Made by a program: the position numbers and the translations under genes. DNA of 64,000 nt, taken from assembly GCA_026545225.1 (NCBI GenBank), contig CM048845.1:83231033-83295032 (forward strand). Reading direction: 5' to 3'. Shown here piece after piece: positions 35,959-50,000 of the stretch. This DNA is from Cornus controversa. Its lineage: Eukaryota > Streptophyta > Magnoliopsida > Cornales > Cornaceae. Position 1 is the first letter of the stretch. Every line of letters starts with the position of its first letter. The notes under the pieces are model-generated. The model searched no databases, was not told where the DNA came from, and saw only the letters and a program-made list of their open reading frames with translations.

Positions 35959-38900
35959 ATGCCACCGCCACCGCCACCACTACCATTACCACCGTCAGTT
36001 CCGTCACATTCGTCAAACATGGACGAAGAACCAACGCTTCAGATGAAGAGCAAGAAGATGAACTTCGACGAAGACAAAGGAGAGAGAGGAAAAGATGAAG
36101 CAAGAGAAGCAAACCAGTCGGTGACCGCCGACGATTACGACAATAAGGAAGAGACGGCGAAAGAGGACGCCAACGCCAAGCCCCTCGGCGACGTCATTAG
36201 GGTTTCTGGCAGAGGCGGAGAGAGGCGGAACCACTACGAGGCCTTTGAGTACAATGGAATTCGCTACCATCTCGTGAGTCATAGTTTCTCCCTCTCTCTT
36301 CTGTTTTTGTATACTCTCTTATACACACATATATTCTATATTGTTGATGCAGGATGATTCTGTGGTACTAGTTCCTGATGAATCAAATCAGAAGCCTTAT
36401 GTGGCCATAATAAAGGTGATTGCTAACTTCAATTACTCTAACGCTATGTTGGGTTGCATGGATTTCGTCTCTTGGAATTGAAATTGGAGAAAAATTAGTT
36501 CAGAATTCCAACTCCAATGCACCAATTCCATGCAACCTAACATAGCTTAATAATAATATATATTACAAAGATTCTCTTGGAAAGTATTAGTATTCCTTTA
36601 GTCCTTTGTGTTTCCTGCTATGAGCTTTTCTGCATGTGGTATTAACATAGAGTTGGAATCCAACACTCAAGAGAGTCTTGTTTTGTTTATCAACGATTTG
36701 GTTATTAGGGATCGAATCATAGCTTTGCTTTGAATTATTATTGTTATCCATTTTGAGTTGAATATGAAGTGGAAATTATATGTAATCAGAAGTATTTCAT
36801 TTATAAATGGGCTAAAGCATGAAACCTCGGCCCTATGTATTGGTATGCAGTCGGAGAAGAGAACCCCTTTTAAGAGACATTGACCGACTATTAAACTTTC
36901 TGTGAGAAGCTTAAAAGATGAAGCTCACATCTTTGAAATTTTACAATGGAAATGCCTAAAATGACTTGCCACTGTGAATCTCTACAAGGTAGCAAATGCA
37001 GCGTGATTGATTGTCTACAAATGCTTTATGAATTATGTGCAAGCATAGTTTTTTTTCCCCTTAAAATGGTGCAGGGCCAGGGTAATTAAGTTTCTAGGAT
37101 TGGTTGTCTACAAATGCTTTATGAATTATGTGCAAGCATAGTTTTTTTACCCCTTAAAATGGTGCAGGGACAGGGTAACTAAGTTTCTAGGATTAGGTTG
37201 CGAAGAATTTTCTTTGACCACTATTATTATTACCTTTTCCACTCCAGGAACATGTATGTTTTTTTTAGGCTTAACTGATATTTGTTTGAATTTCTTTTCA
37301 AACATTTTATTGGATGCTGTTTGACATTTTGCATACAAGCATAATCGCCTTTTATGTTAAAGACATTACAATCTTTCAAGTAAGAACAAGTAAATGTTTT
37401 GGTATATGCTCAACAAGTTCTTTTGGTTGTCAGATTTAAATAAATTGTTGTCCTTTCTTGTTGAAACTGATTATTTTTTTATATTGATCTTTTAACAAGA
37501 CTTGTGATGTTATGGATGCATAGCACTTCATTTTAAAGTGATTGATATCTAACACTGAAGAGTTGATTTGCGTGGTATGTCTAGTACTGAAAATTTGATT
37601 TTGCTTCGCTTGAGTACTAATTTCTTTCTTTACATTTCTCGCTTTAATATTCACAGGATATTATTCAGAACAAAGATGGGAGCATGATGGCAACTGGACA
37701 ATGGTTTTTTCGTCCTGAGGAGGCACAAAAAAGAGGTGGTGGGAATTGGCATTCACATGATACAAGGGAACTGTTCTACACTTTCCATCGTCATGAGGTC
37801 CCTGCAGAATCTGTTATTCAGAAGTGTTCAGTGCATTTTATCCCTTCGAATAAGGAGATTCCAAACAGTAAACGGCATTCTGAATTTATTGTGCAAAAGG
37901 TGTATGACTCAGATCAAAAGAGACTTCTTGAGCTAACTGATAAAGGTTATGAAGATGACAAACAGCATGAAATTGATCTTCTTATTCAGAAAACTTTATT
38001 GCAATTGGGGGATCCCCCTGATGTTGAGACTGAAGAGACCGCTGCTGATTTGGAAGATAAGGTCAAGAAGAAAAGAATGCTCAGAAGAGGAAATGATTCA
38101 ATTGAAACGACGACTGATTCACGTCAACCCCTAAAAGTAGAAACACCAAGAAACATTTCGAGTGATGACTCAGAGTACCACAAAATTCTAGCAAACTTTA
38201 AGGTCCTAACTTGTGAAACACATCGTGACAAATGGTTAGAAAAGCTTCTTCAAGGAATTCAATTTATATGCGGACTCAAGAACAATAGGCAGAGTGATGA
38301 TAAAGAAAATGGTGGATCTCATGGAATTGATCATGCAAGTGATGGTGACCACTCAAAATCTATAAATGAATCTCAAGAGACAATTGTAAAAGTAAGTAGT
38401 GAGTTTTTTAATCTGATTTATTATTTTTAATTTTGGAAAATCAATAAAACACCTGTTCTGTCAGTAGTCTTATTAATGAGATACATATCAGAACTTGGAA
38501 GTAGAAGATTCAATATATATCATAAGATGTCTCTTTTCTTGCATTTTACAGCACGGCAAATCTTCCCTCTGGCCAGATGCTGCTGTTTCTGCTGTAACTG
38601 CTCTTGAGAAGGCCTCCCATGATGCCCTTTTCTCTGATTTTCCAAAGTATAACCAAAAGATGCGGCAGCTGACATTCAATCTTAAGGTTAGAAAACTGTC
38701 TGCCTGTTTATAGTGATTATGGATGATCTGCCTGGATTAGGAGGATGGTTCTTTTTTAATTTTACTACTCCTGTACCCTTGAGGGTGACAGTACATTGGA
38801 AGTGAACTGACTGGTTATAAACTACCCTTTCAAACCACCCAATTTCTCAGTCTTAAGAATCCCCTTATAACAATACTGTCTCTCATCATGTGTATTGCCC

Positions 38901-41030
38901 ATGTTATACTGTCCGCTGCTAGTAATATAATTAGAAAAAATGGACTAGAAATATATTTTTGAATATTTCATTTTTCACAGCCACAGTAATATATACTGTA
39001 TGTTCCGTAAGGAAGTTCCTCCTTTTGCTGAAGGGAAGACCTACCAATGGTAAACTTATTTGTAGAGTAATTCTCCTGGATGTGTGTGTATCCCAGCTAT
39101 GTTCATATAGTCCTCATGTATGTTATTCGACTCGGGTATATGTCTAAGCATTGGACATCTCCAAACTCAAGGACACAGTGATGGCCAAATATTTGTATTA
39201 TTTAATATTATTCTATTATTTTCTCAGTAGGTCACTAATTTTGAAGCAATAATATTTATATATATTTTTTAAGTAAAAGCAATAATATATCAAAAGGAGC
39301 ATAACAAGAGTTTTTTAAACGTCTAATTATATTATGAGTTTGAATTGTTAAATTGCTTTTTAGTTGCACATCCAACTAGACGTGTCAGACACATCCCCTA
39401 CCCATGTTTGATGGTTGTGTGTTTGACACAAGTACTTCATGGAATTTTGAAGACACTATGTAACACAAGTGTCTTCCGAGCTGCAAAGACACTATAACAC
39501 ACTATGTAATAAGTTGTGCAATATGTAGTAGCTACAAACAGTACTGTATCTTCTGAGATGCGAAACCACATGGTGTAGCTCAAGAAAAAATTGTCACAGG
39601 TTTGTATCTAACAATCCTAAAGTTAAGAATTTTTTCATAGTCATGTTGAGCTTGATTCTCTTAAGAACATAATGTTGATTTCTCTATTTGTGAAAGAAAA
39701 TTGACAAATTCGGTTAACTCTTTTGCATTCCATCATTTTTTTTTTCAATATATTATGTTTTATGTTTTTTGATTAAATTCGTATCTAATGGCACTGGCAC
39801 AAGACATATCCGATGGTTTTGTTAAGATATACAATGGTTGGAATCGAGGTTTTCACTAGTACACATGATATTGATGAGAGGTACAGAGGAAAAGACTTTA
39901 AGGGCATATTAGGCGACTTTTACCAAGTGGTGCTTCCTTAACATGGATGAACATGACATGCTCTTCGTATGTTACTAAAAGTGTAGCTTTTGGTGCTTAA
40001 TCAAAAGCACGTGTTAAGACGTTGATTTCTTCTATTTTTCTTTTAATATTTTTTATTTCTTTTTTAATCTTTCCAATTTTTTTTCTTTACTTGTTGGCAG
40101 AAAAATGAAATATTAGCCCAACGTTTACTGAGTGGAAATCTGGACCCTTCAAAAATAGTGAGGATGTCTCCCAATGAACTAAAGGTATGGTCTCTATCAT
40201 GGGTTGCTATTTCTGGGATTGATTTTTTCCATTTCAAACATGATTAACTGTTGTAAAAGTTTTATGCTTTTATAATTCTTTTTGGAGTTGGTGGCCTATA
40301 AAATGGTTTATATAAATGATATTTTAATGCCCTGCATCCAGATTTACTGTACCACTTTTAGAAAGCTGATATATACTATCTGTTTTAATTTGTTGATAGC
40401 AAGTTTACACAAGAAATGGTATATAGTTTTAGTTTACATATCAGCTAACACCGCAGTAGGCAACAAGTTGGCATTAAATATTGATTTATTCAAATGGTGT
40501 TTTTTACAAACTACGAGTCTTCTGTCGGTTGTTATTGACACATTTGTATAGCCTTCTACTTTACTAGAATATCTTTTGTTATTGCTGTATTTCCAAAATT
40601 AATTTTTTTATGGGTTTTTTAGGTTCATTACATGCACTGTCATTTCAATCATGTACTCAGATTATGCAGCTAAATGGATTTAGTTGGTAATTTACTAGAA
40701 ATTCATTGCCTAGTGTGGTCCATGTTAAGTAATGATGCTGGGGGGATGGGCTAGGTAAATGCCTAGGATTTGGCATTATTTTCAGAAATGGCTACTCACA
40801 GATTCAAACCCGTATTCTCATGAACTTTAGCACTGAATCAAAGTGTCTGCTGTAATTTTCTTCAGTATGGTCTATGAGTCTGTTTCCAAAATTTGTGTTG
40901 TTTCTTATTAGAATGAAATCTAATTGAGTTTGCCTATTTCCAATGAAGTTTTTTTATAAAAAAAAATCTATTAGGCATAATGTAGCCCATGTCTCTCAAA
41001 TTCTCTGGAGTCTCATCTTCTTCTTTTTTC

Positions 41031-41062
<32 letters not shown>

Positions 41063-44000
41063 GGGGGAGTTCATTGAGATATCTTTGGTAGAATTTGGAT
41101 GGTTATTAATATCTGCTTGTGCGACCTTTTTCCCTGTTATTTCCCTATTTCTGTATGCTCCAGTGTAATTCCTTTCATAATTACATCTATTGACAAAGAA
41201 GATTTATGCAGCATATATCTGGGTTAATCATGATCAATTGGTGTAGACCATCTCTGGAGGAAAATGCACGAGAAATGAGATTTTGGTATCACTTGTGGGG
41301 AATGATCATTACTGGAAATTTTGTGATTTCAGTGGATACGTTGTACATATTCAGTAAATATGGTCTAAAAGGTAAAGAGCTTGGTGAATTTTCATATTGA
41401 CCAATGATTCAATACATACATGTCAAAATGTTAAAAGTTCTATGAAGGCCCAAATGAATTGTTTATGAATAACTTAATAAGAAAAAGTTTGCAAATGAAA
41501 TCATGGGACTTTAGGGAGAGTTTTCTCAAATGCTTCATGCATGATATAAGTCTCTCTGATAAAATTTTTGCGGCATACCTTAATCAATAAATTTCATTGA
41601 AGTGTTTTACCTTTAAAAATTGATAATGCTGCATTTAAATGGTTGCCAGAAGGATCATCCAATCAAGAGCAGGGTTTTAATTTACTGTTGAACAACTGGA
41701 CCACAAACATCAAGATTTAATAGCATGTGAATATACCAGCAAACATGTGAAATCCTGCTAAAAGTCACATTTGGTCTATGCGCAGCTAATCGACTTCTAT
41801 GATTCTGTATCTATAAAGTATCTAATGAACATGACATATGGCAAGTTACATTACATTTCTGTCTTCCATCCACATTCCATTTTAGTCACTGCACATTTTT
41901 CATTGCCATTTAGTTGTGGAAACAGAAATGAAGATTCATATTGGATCCAGCATCCCAGCCCGTCTCTGCTACGACACCACCACCAGAAAATGAAAACAGA
42001 AAATGGAACACACACATGTATGAAAGAGAGAGGAGTTTTTTTTTTGTCTTCTTCTATCCCTTTTCAAGTTATGTAAGAACTTTGAAACGATCATTTGATG
42101 ATTGTTAGTCTTGAGGACTTTGACTTTGAACAAATCGATGTCACTTTGATCATGTGACTTTTAGTGTTTGCGGCAATGGAATCAATGATACTACTGAAAG
42201 TTTTTTTTGGTGATTGAATAGTTGTATTGTGCGAGTCTAATTAGGTCTGTTAGTAGTTTATGATAGATGATTCTTGTTAAACCAACCTAAAATCTCTCCT
42301 GTGCTTTATGATTGTACCTCTTTAGGTTAGCCTTTCATTGATTATATCACTAATTTAGGTTGATTCATTGTATCCCTAATTTTAGGTTAATTTATGATTG
42401 TATCCCTTTAGTTTAGCCTTTGATTGATTATATCACTAATTTAGGTTGATTCATTGTATCTCTAATTTTAGGTTAATTGATTATAATCATTGTATTATAT
42501 ATTGACCTCCAAGAGAGATGAATAATATACAATACATAAATTTCTATTCTTTCATGGTATTAGAGCAGAGATCCACTCTCTTCTCTTAGGGTTTTCTGTT
42601 TCCTTCCTTTTCTCTAAACCTTCAATTGATTAAAGTCTCACAGACCGATCTTCTTTCTTCTCAATCTTCCTCTTGCTTCTTATCTCTTACAGTAACTGAT
42701 GGCTTCCTTTGCTGCTGCTTCTTCCACTTATTTTATGCCCAATATCAGTCAGCTTGTGACTGTGAAACTCAACGACGACAATTATCTTCTTTGGCATCAT
42801 CAGATTAAGGCATTTTTAGTTGGACATAATTTGTTTTGATTTGTTGATGGCTCTCATCCTTGTCCTGAAGTCACCTCCCCCGATTATGATCTATGGTTTC
42901 GCACAGACCAGATTCTTGTCAGCATTCTCTCAGCAACCTTATTTGATCTGTGCTTGCTTTTGTTGTTGGTTGTGACACATCTGCTTCCATTTTGTCATTA
43001 ATCACTCAATACTTAGAGCAAAAAGTTCATTGCCAATTCTTTTCATCTCCGTAGTCGTCTTAATGAGATTTCTCAAGGAACTCACTCAGTTTCTCAATAT
43101 CTTCAGGAGGCCAAATCTATTTCTAACCAACTTGCTATTGTTGGGGAACCCGTCTCCAATCCTGACTTGGTGAATGCTGGTCTACGCGGCCTTGGTGACG
43201 GGTATGACATGCTTGTCACAGCTCTTGAGAGTTTAGATTCTTTGCCCACTTTCAGTGCACTTCGCTCTCGTCTTTTGGTTCAGGAGTCTCAGCGACGTCC
43301 GTCTTCTACACCTCAACCGGTTGCCATGCTTTCCTCACAGTCCTCTAAACGACCTTCTCACAATTTTGGTTATCGTAATAACAACCGGAATATAAGTCGC
43401 AAGCGCAACAACAACCAGAATATAAGTCGCAAGCACAATAACAACAATTGGTCACCCGCTCCTGGCATTTTGGGCTCCACTCCTAACATTAGTTCCTGTA
43501 AGCTATGTCACAAAACTGGTCACTTTGTGCCCACATGTCTGATGTTGCCTCGATTTGTGCACCTAATAGTTCCTAATTCTTTGCACAATGCCTTTGCTGG
43601 CTTATAAATTGCCGGTCAGCCTACTTCCTATCTTGGTCTAAGCTACAATCCACCACCGTTCTGTGATTCCGCTTGGTACCCAAACACAGTTGCTTACACC
43701 CACATGACTGGTAATCCGGGTATTTTGCAACAACGCCAACCTTACACTGGCACAGATTCAGTTCTTCTTGGTAATGGTGATTAGATGTCCATCACCCACA
43801 CAGGTAACATGCCACTCTCTCTTGGCTCCAACTTATATCGGATGAATAATGTTTATGTCATTCCCTCCATGCGCAAAAATCTATTATTCATTGCTCAATT
43901 GTGTCGTGATAATCATGTTCTATGTGCCTTTGATTCCCATCATTTCTATATCTTTGATCACTCTAATGGTTGTCTTCTATTTCTATATCTTTGATCGCGT

Positions 44001-47000
44001 CTTCACTCATTATCTGTTTCTCTTCAGTCATCTTCCTTATGGTATAATCGATTAGGTTATCCATCTGGTAAAATTATGTCTTATTTAGGCAAAATAATAT
44101 GTGATCATCTAATTTTAAGTTGTAACGATCGTTTTGTAAAGGTTGTGCTTTGGGTAAATATACACATCTCTAATTTCATATTTCTAATAATATCAATACC
44201 CATTCTCCTTTTACACTTGTGCACTCTGATGTTTGGCAGTCTCCGACTTCTTCTATTAAAGGGTTTAGATACTATATGTTATTTATAGATGATTATACTC
44301 GATTCACATTATTATATTTTCTGAAACACAAATTTGAAGTTCTTGACCACTTCAAGAATTTTCTCTCATATATCAAAACCCAATTTACTGCTTCTTTGCA
44401 ATAGTTCCAGAGTGATGGTCGCAAGGAGTATGATAATGATTATTTCAAGGCTTTATGCCCCTCTCTTGGAATCCATCATCGTTTTCCTGTCCCCACACTC
44501 CTCAACAAAATGGTCTTGCTGAACGCAAACACCGTCACATTGCTAACATAGCTCGTACTCTTCTTTTCACAAGTTATGTTCCTCTCAATTACTGGGATCA
44601 TGTTGTTTCCGCTGCTGTATTCCAATCAATTGTCTTTCCATTACTGTTCTTCAGTGGTCTTCTCATTTTTCTCGTTTCTATGGCAAAACTCTATCCTACT
44701 CTGAGTTGCGATTCTTTGGTTGTGCTTGTTATTCACATTTGGGTGCTTATCTGATTAACAAACTTTTACCTAGAACTGTTGAGTGTGTTTTTCTAGGTTA
44801 CAGTTTGCAACACAAAGGGTACAAGTGCCTTGATCGCACTACTGGCAGACTTTACATTTCTCGACATGTTCGTTTTGATGAGCAGTCTTGTAGAGACCGG
44901 ATCCAATTTTGACCAGTTTTCTTTTTAATAATCATTTTTGTCATAATTGCATTTTAAATGATGTTTAGCATGTTCTAAATGTGGGAAACATGTTTGAGAA
45001 GTTGTGTAGAGGTTTTGGGAAGTTTTGGGATCATTTGGAGAAATTTAAAATTTTAGGGTCAATGGGGCCTGAGACGCTGGTCGGGTGGACCTGGGAATCC
45101 GAAAAATTTCAAAAAAATATTAATTTTGGTTTTAGACTAAATGAAATGTTAAATGAGTTAAGGAAACGATTTCGGAGTCATAACCCCTTTCAAAATTGAA
45201 ACCGAAGGTCAAGAGGGTACGTTAAGTGATCCGGGGGTGTTTTGGTCATTTCGCGCCTCAAGATATTATAAAAATCTAGGAGTTGGGATTACAACCATTT
45301 CATAAGCTGAAATATCTGTCTCTCACTTTCCCTCTTTATCCCTCTTCCTTCTCTCTTCATTTCGAAAATGTTAGGCTTTGATTTGGAAATTCCCAAAGAA
45401 GGGTAAAGTGATCTACGGATTGAGGGCGTCGGTTTGAACCGAACAAAATCGATTTTTGGCAAGGAAAAATTTAGAGAAATTGTGGGACTTACCTCGTGGA
45501 GGCTTCAAGGTTAAGGTAAGGGTGTGAATCTTTTCTCTATTTTGATTCTATAGGTCACATAATTGTGACATGAGATTTTCATGAATTCATTCATGTTGGG
45601 ATTGATTTTATGATGAAATTGATGTTGTCTAGCATGTTCTAGATTGAGTTATGTTGTATGCATGTATTAAATGCTATTATTGTGTTCTTGTTGAGTTTTT
45701 ATGTCCATTTGCATTATAAATGGAATTTGACCCCATGTGTGGGATAAATGCATAAAAAGGAGGTTTCTTAAAATGCATTGGTTGTGATTTCCATGAAATG
45801 AATGAAATTGCAGTGACAAGGTTGAGGTGAAATTAATATGCATAGACTTGATATATGTCATGCATTGGGAAAACTTGGTGAAAATCTTGATTTTGTGCAT
45901 TTATGTGATAAATGTGCATAATGTGGAAATTATCGGAGCCCTAGGGTGCAAGGCCCAAAACTTGGCCAAGCGGATGTCGCTTTCGTCGGGTTAGAAACCC
46001 GTAAAATGTAAGCAGAGTATGTGGTTTTGAAAAGACCCTTACTATGGAATTGTGACAAGCAGAAGGCCCCAGATGAAGTGATTTAAGAGTATACGTGGCG
46101 TGAGTTTGTTTCGTGAATGTGATTCATTTCTAAACTATTTATGTGCATTGGAGATGTGTGACATTAAGCATGATTTTAAAAATGATATTGTTTTGAGTAT
46201 GAAAAGCATTGAGGCATGTCATGTAGACACTTAGAGATTTCATTATGCATTCATGCATGGCTGTTTGAATCAAGGTCGAGTCGGGTGGATCATTCCTACT
46301 AAGCGTAGTTGTTTATTCACCCCCTTTCCCCAAACTCTTTTCAGATAAAGCACCGGTGGAGGACGAGGCTTGATTGGCTTGAGTAGATTTATTTTGGAGT
46401 TCTTTTGGATATACGTATATAAAGGTCCATGCCGGTTTGTGGCATGTCAACTACTTTTGTAATGATACCTTTATGTTTGGATTATTACCTTGTACACGAA
46501 CTTTACATGTTTTCGCCATACACGGTATGTGTAGAACTTTCGAGAGATGTATATTTATGAATCCTTTTTGAAATCTCTTTATGTATGAAAATGTGGGAGT
46601 GACCATTGGGAATGAGGATTGAAAGTTCTTATTATGTTATGCACATTATGGATCATTTTTGGATGTTTATGTTTCAAGGAAAATATATGCTTCGGGTTAT
46701 ATTTGTAAAATGTGTAGACTTAGCATCTATGAGTCGTAATTTCATGGATTTTGAGGAGATTTAATCATGTTTAGAGTTGTGGATGCATGTATGAACCTTA
46801 AGGATACACTTAGATTTAGTTTGTACAGGTTTTGGGAGTTCTGGGCACTTTCGATCGCCTAGTTCTCTGTAGCAGCCGACCAAAAGTGTGAGATCTCGAA
46901 CATTTGTAAAATGAGAACCTGTTTCGGAAGTCTAAAGAAGGGCTTTAGCTGGCCGAAAACACCCTTTCGGCCGACCAAAGCTACTCTCTAGTTGACCGAC

Positions 47001-50000
47001 AGAATTGGGTAACTAGAGGTCAGCTGAACTCAGGTTTTAGCTGGTCGAGGAAGGTCCAACCGACTGAAATTGGGCTGAATTGGAATTTCATAGAACTTAA
47101 AATGAGGATGAGTATGCGTGAATGAATGAACTAGTGAGGAACCATTGAGACGGGTAGTGATGAGTATACGCTTATGTAATTGCGTATGTATAGATAGCTT
47201 TTGCGATTGTATGGTATTGATGGTTGATTCTCATTGTTCACCCCCATTTCCCTCGCTCTTAACTAGGTGTTGGGAATCAGGCCGTGACAACTTGGTATCA
47301 AGGTGAGATTAGTGATGTGGGATAATGACGAGTAACCTAATCACCCTAGGCTTCCGAAATTCGGAAATCAGAGCGTGACAAGTCTTTTCCCTTTGTCACA
47401 CCATTACGTTCTCATGCTTCAGAATCTTCATAATTTTGTTTCGGTTTTCTTGCCTTCTCCGGACTCACCACCACCAAGTTTGCCTCCACCTTTACCACAA
47501 CCATCTTTGACACCCTTGCGTACTTATCAGCGTCAACAGCCTCACTCTTCCACTTCTGCCATTCCCGCTGCACCACCCTCTTCTAGGGCTCCCGTGCCTA
47601 CGTCGGATGGCTATTCTTGATATCCTGGCTCTCCGATTGTACGTCATCTTATGGTTACTCAACAGAAGGCTAGCACACATAGCCCTTTAGTACCTACAAA
47701 TGACATTATTTTTTATCCGTTGCCCCAGGCTCTTCTAGCCCAAGTTTCTCTTCCTCCAGAAGAATTGACTTGTTTTACTCAGGCTCTTCGGTTTCCTTAG
47801 TGGTGCCAAGCTATGACCACTGAGTTCAATGCTTTTCTCAAGAAACAAACATGGGTTCTTGTTCATCTTGACTCTCAGCAGCATGTGGTTGGTTGTAAGT
47901 GGGTATTCAAGCTCAAGCGAAAATCTAATGGTTCTATTGAGTGGTACAAGGCCCGATTAGTTGCTAAGGGTTTCCATCAACAACCAGGTATTGATTTTGA
48001 CGAGACCTTTAGCCCCGTGGTCAAACCTACAACTGTTCAGACTGTTCTCTCTCTAGTTGTGTCCTTTGGATGGACTTTTCGCCAACTAGATGTGAAGAAT
48101 GCTTTTCTGGATCCTACAGTTTTTATGCTTCAACCACCAGGATTTATTAATCTAGCTCGCCCCAATCATGTATGTCATCTTCACAAAGCCATTTATGGTC
48201 TTAAGCAGGCTTCTCGTGCTTTGTTCCAGCCATAGTTGTCAAAGGCGCGCACCTCGCGCGCCTGAGGCGCGAGGCGCAGCGAGGCGCGGCTTCTGCGCCT
48301 GATAGGGACCGAGGCGAGGCGCCTTTAGTAAGGCGCGCGCCTATTGTATAGAGGCGCAAGGCGCTGCGAGGCGAGAGGCGAGAGGCGCTGGGACTGAATT
48401 TGATTAATTTAGTTTAAACTTTAAAGACCCAAACAGGGCCTTTCGACTCTACAGAGCCTTTCGACTCGTGTACTTGCGGGTTGCGGCAGATTGCAAGCTT
48501 CAGAGGTTTGAAGATTGCGGCAGATTCCGGCGAGCTCTCTCTCCTCTGGCGAGCTTTCTCTCTTCCGGTAAGCTTCTTCTCTGTTTTTTTTCTCTCTTCT
48601 TCTTCTTCTCTGTTTTTTTTTTATTCTTCTCTTTCTCTCGGCTCTCAACCTTTTTCTTCTTCTTCTTCTCTTTCTTCTCTGGTTTTTTTTTCTTTTGCTC
48701 TGTTCTTCTCTTTCTCGTGGCTCTCATCCTTCTTCTTCTTTTTCTTCTTCTTCTCTCTCTTCCCCTTCTTCTCTGTTTTTTTTTTTCTTCTCTTTCTTCT
48801 TCTTCTTCTCTGTTTTTTTTCTTCTTCTCTTTCTTCTTCTTCTCTCTCTTACCCTTCTTCTCTGTTTTTTTTTCTTCTCTTGTTCTTCTTCTTCTTCTCT
48901 GTTTTTTTTTTTTTCTTCTTCTTCTTCTTCTTCTTCTTCTTCTCTCTCTTCCCCTTCTTCTCTTTTTTTTTTTCTCCTGCTTTCTTCTTCTTCTTCTTCT
49001 TCTCTCTCTTCCCTTTCTTCTCTGTTTTTTTTTCTTCTGCTCTGTTCTTCTCTTTCTTCTTCTCTCTTCTCTCTCTTCCCCTTTCTTCTCTGTTTTTTTT
49101 CTTCAGCCATTCAGCCCTGTTTCTTCTTCTTCTCTATTTTCTCTCTTCCCCTTTCTTCTTCTTCTTCATTGTATAATAAATTAATAATGCCTCTGACCTC
49201 TGTGTAATTGTATAATTATATAATAATAGGTGTTTTTTTCTGCTCTGTTTTTTCCTGTGATATTGTGAAATGCGCAAAATATGTTGAGCTGTGAAACCTG
49301 TGATTTTTTTTTTTCTTCTTCTTCTTCATTGTATAATAAGGTTTGTATTGTTGTTTGCTTTGTATTGCTAGATATTGGCTACAAATGTTATTTTTAAAAT
49401 AAATAAATAAATAAAAAATCAACTTGCGCCTCTCTTCAGTCGGGCACGCGCCTCGCCTTGCGCCTTGCGCCTCAGGCTCCAGGAGGTCTTAGCGCCTCGG
49501 TGCGCCTTGAGCCTTTAACAACTATGGTTCCAGCGTCTCAGTGGTTTCTTACTGTAGTTTGGTTTTCTTTAGAGTCGAGCTGTTTTCTTTAGAGTCGAGC
49601 TGATCCTTCTCTGTTTAGCTTTTGCCAGTTTTTGGATATTATGATTCTTTTACTATATGTTGATGACATTATTCTGACAGGCAACCAACCATCTCTTCTC
49701 TCCTCCTTTGTTGCTACCCTTGGTAAGGAGTTGAGCTCATTGAACTTGGTCCTCTTTCTTACTTTTTGGGACTTGAAGCCATTTCTACTGCTGTTGGTCT
49801 TCATCTCTCTCAGTCCAAGTATATTGTTGATGTTCTCCGCCGTCACTCTATGACTGACTACAAACCTTGCAACACTCTAGTTTGTGCCACTAGCCAGCTT
49901 TCTCATCTAACTGGTAATATATTACCTGATGCCACTGAGTATAGACAAATTGTTGGCTCTCTTCAGTATCTCACCTTCACTCGTCCAGACATTGCTTAGG

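Noticed and set aside
36013-36282. 89 aa minus-strand frame
   Set aside because: Antisense to exon 1 of the BAH/TFIIS gene; no support of its own.
44981-45199. 72 aa frame inside the gypsy-like LTR
   Set aside because: It lies wholly within the solo LTR and has no recognisable domain.
48468-49207. Long Ser/Phe/Leu-rich frames (238, 231 and 170 aa) on plus and Arg/Glu-rich frames on minus
   Set aside because: They are translations of a C/T-only tract in the core of a hAT MITE; several frames are open at once because the sequence lacks stops, not because of selection.
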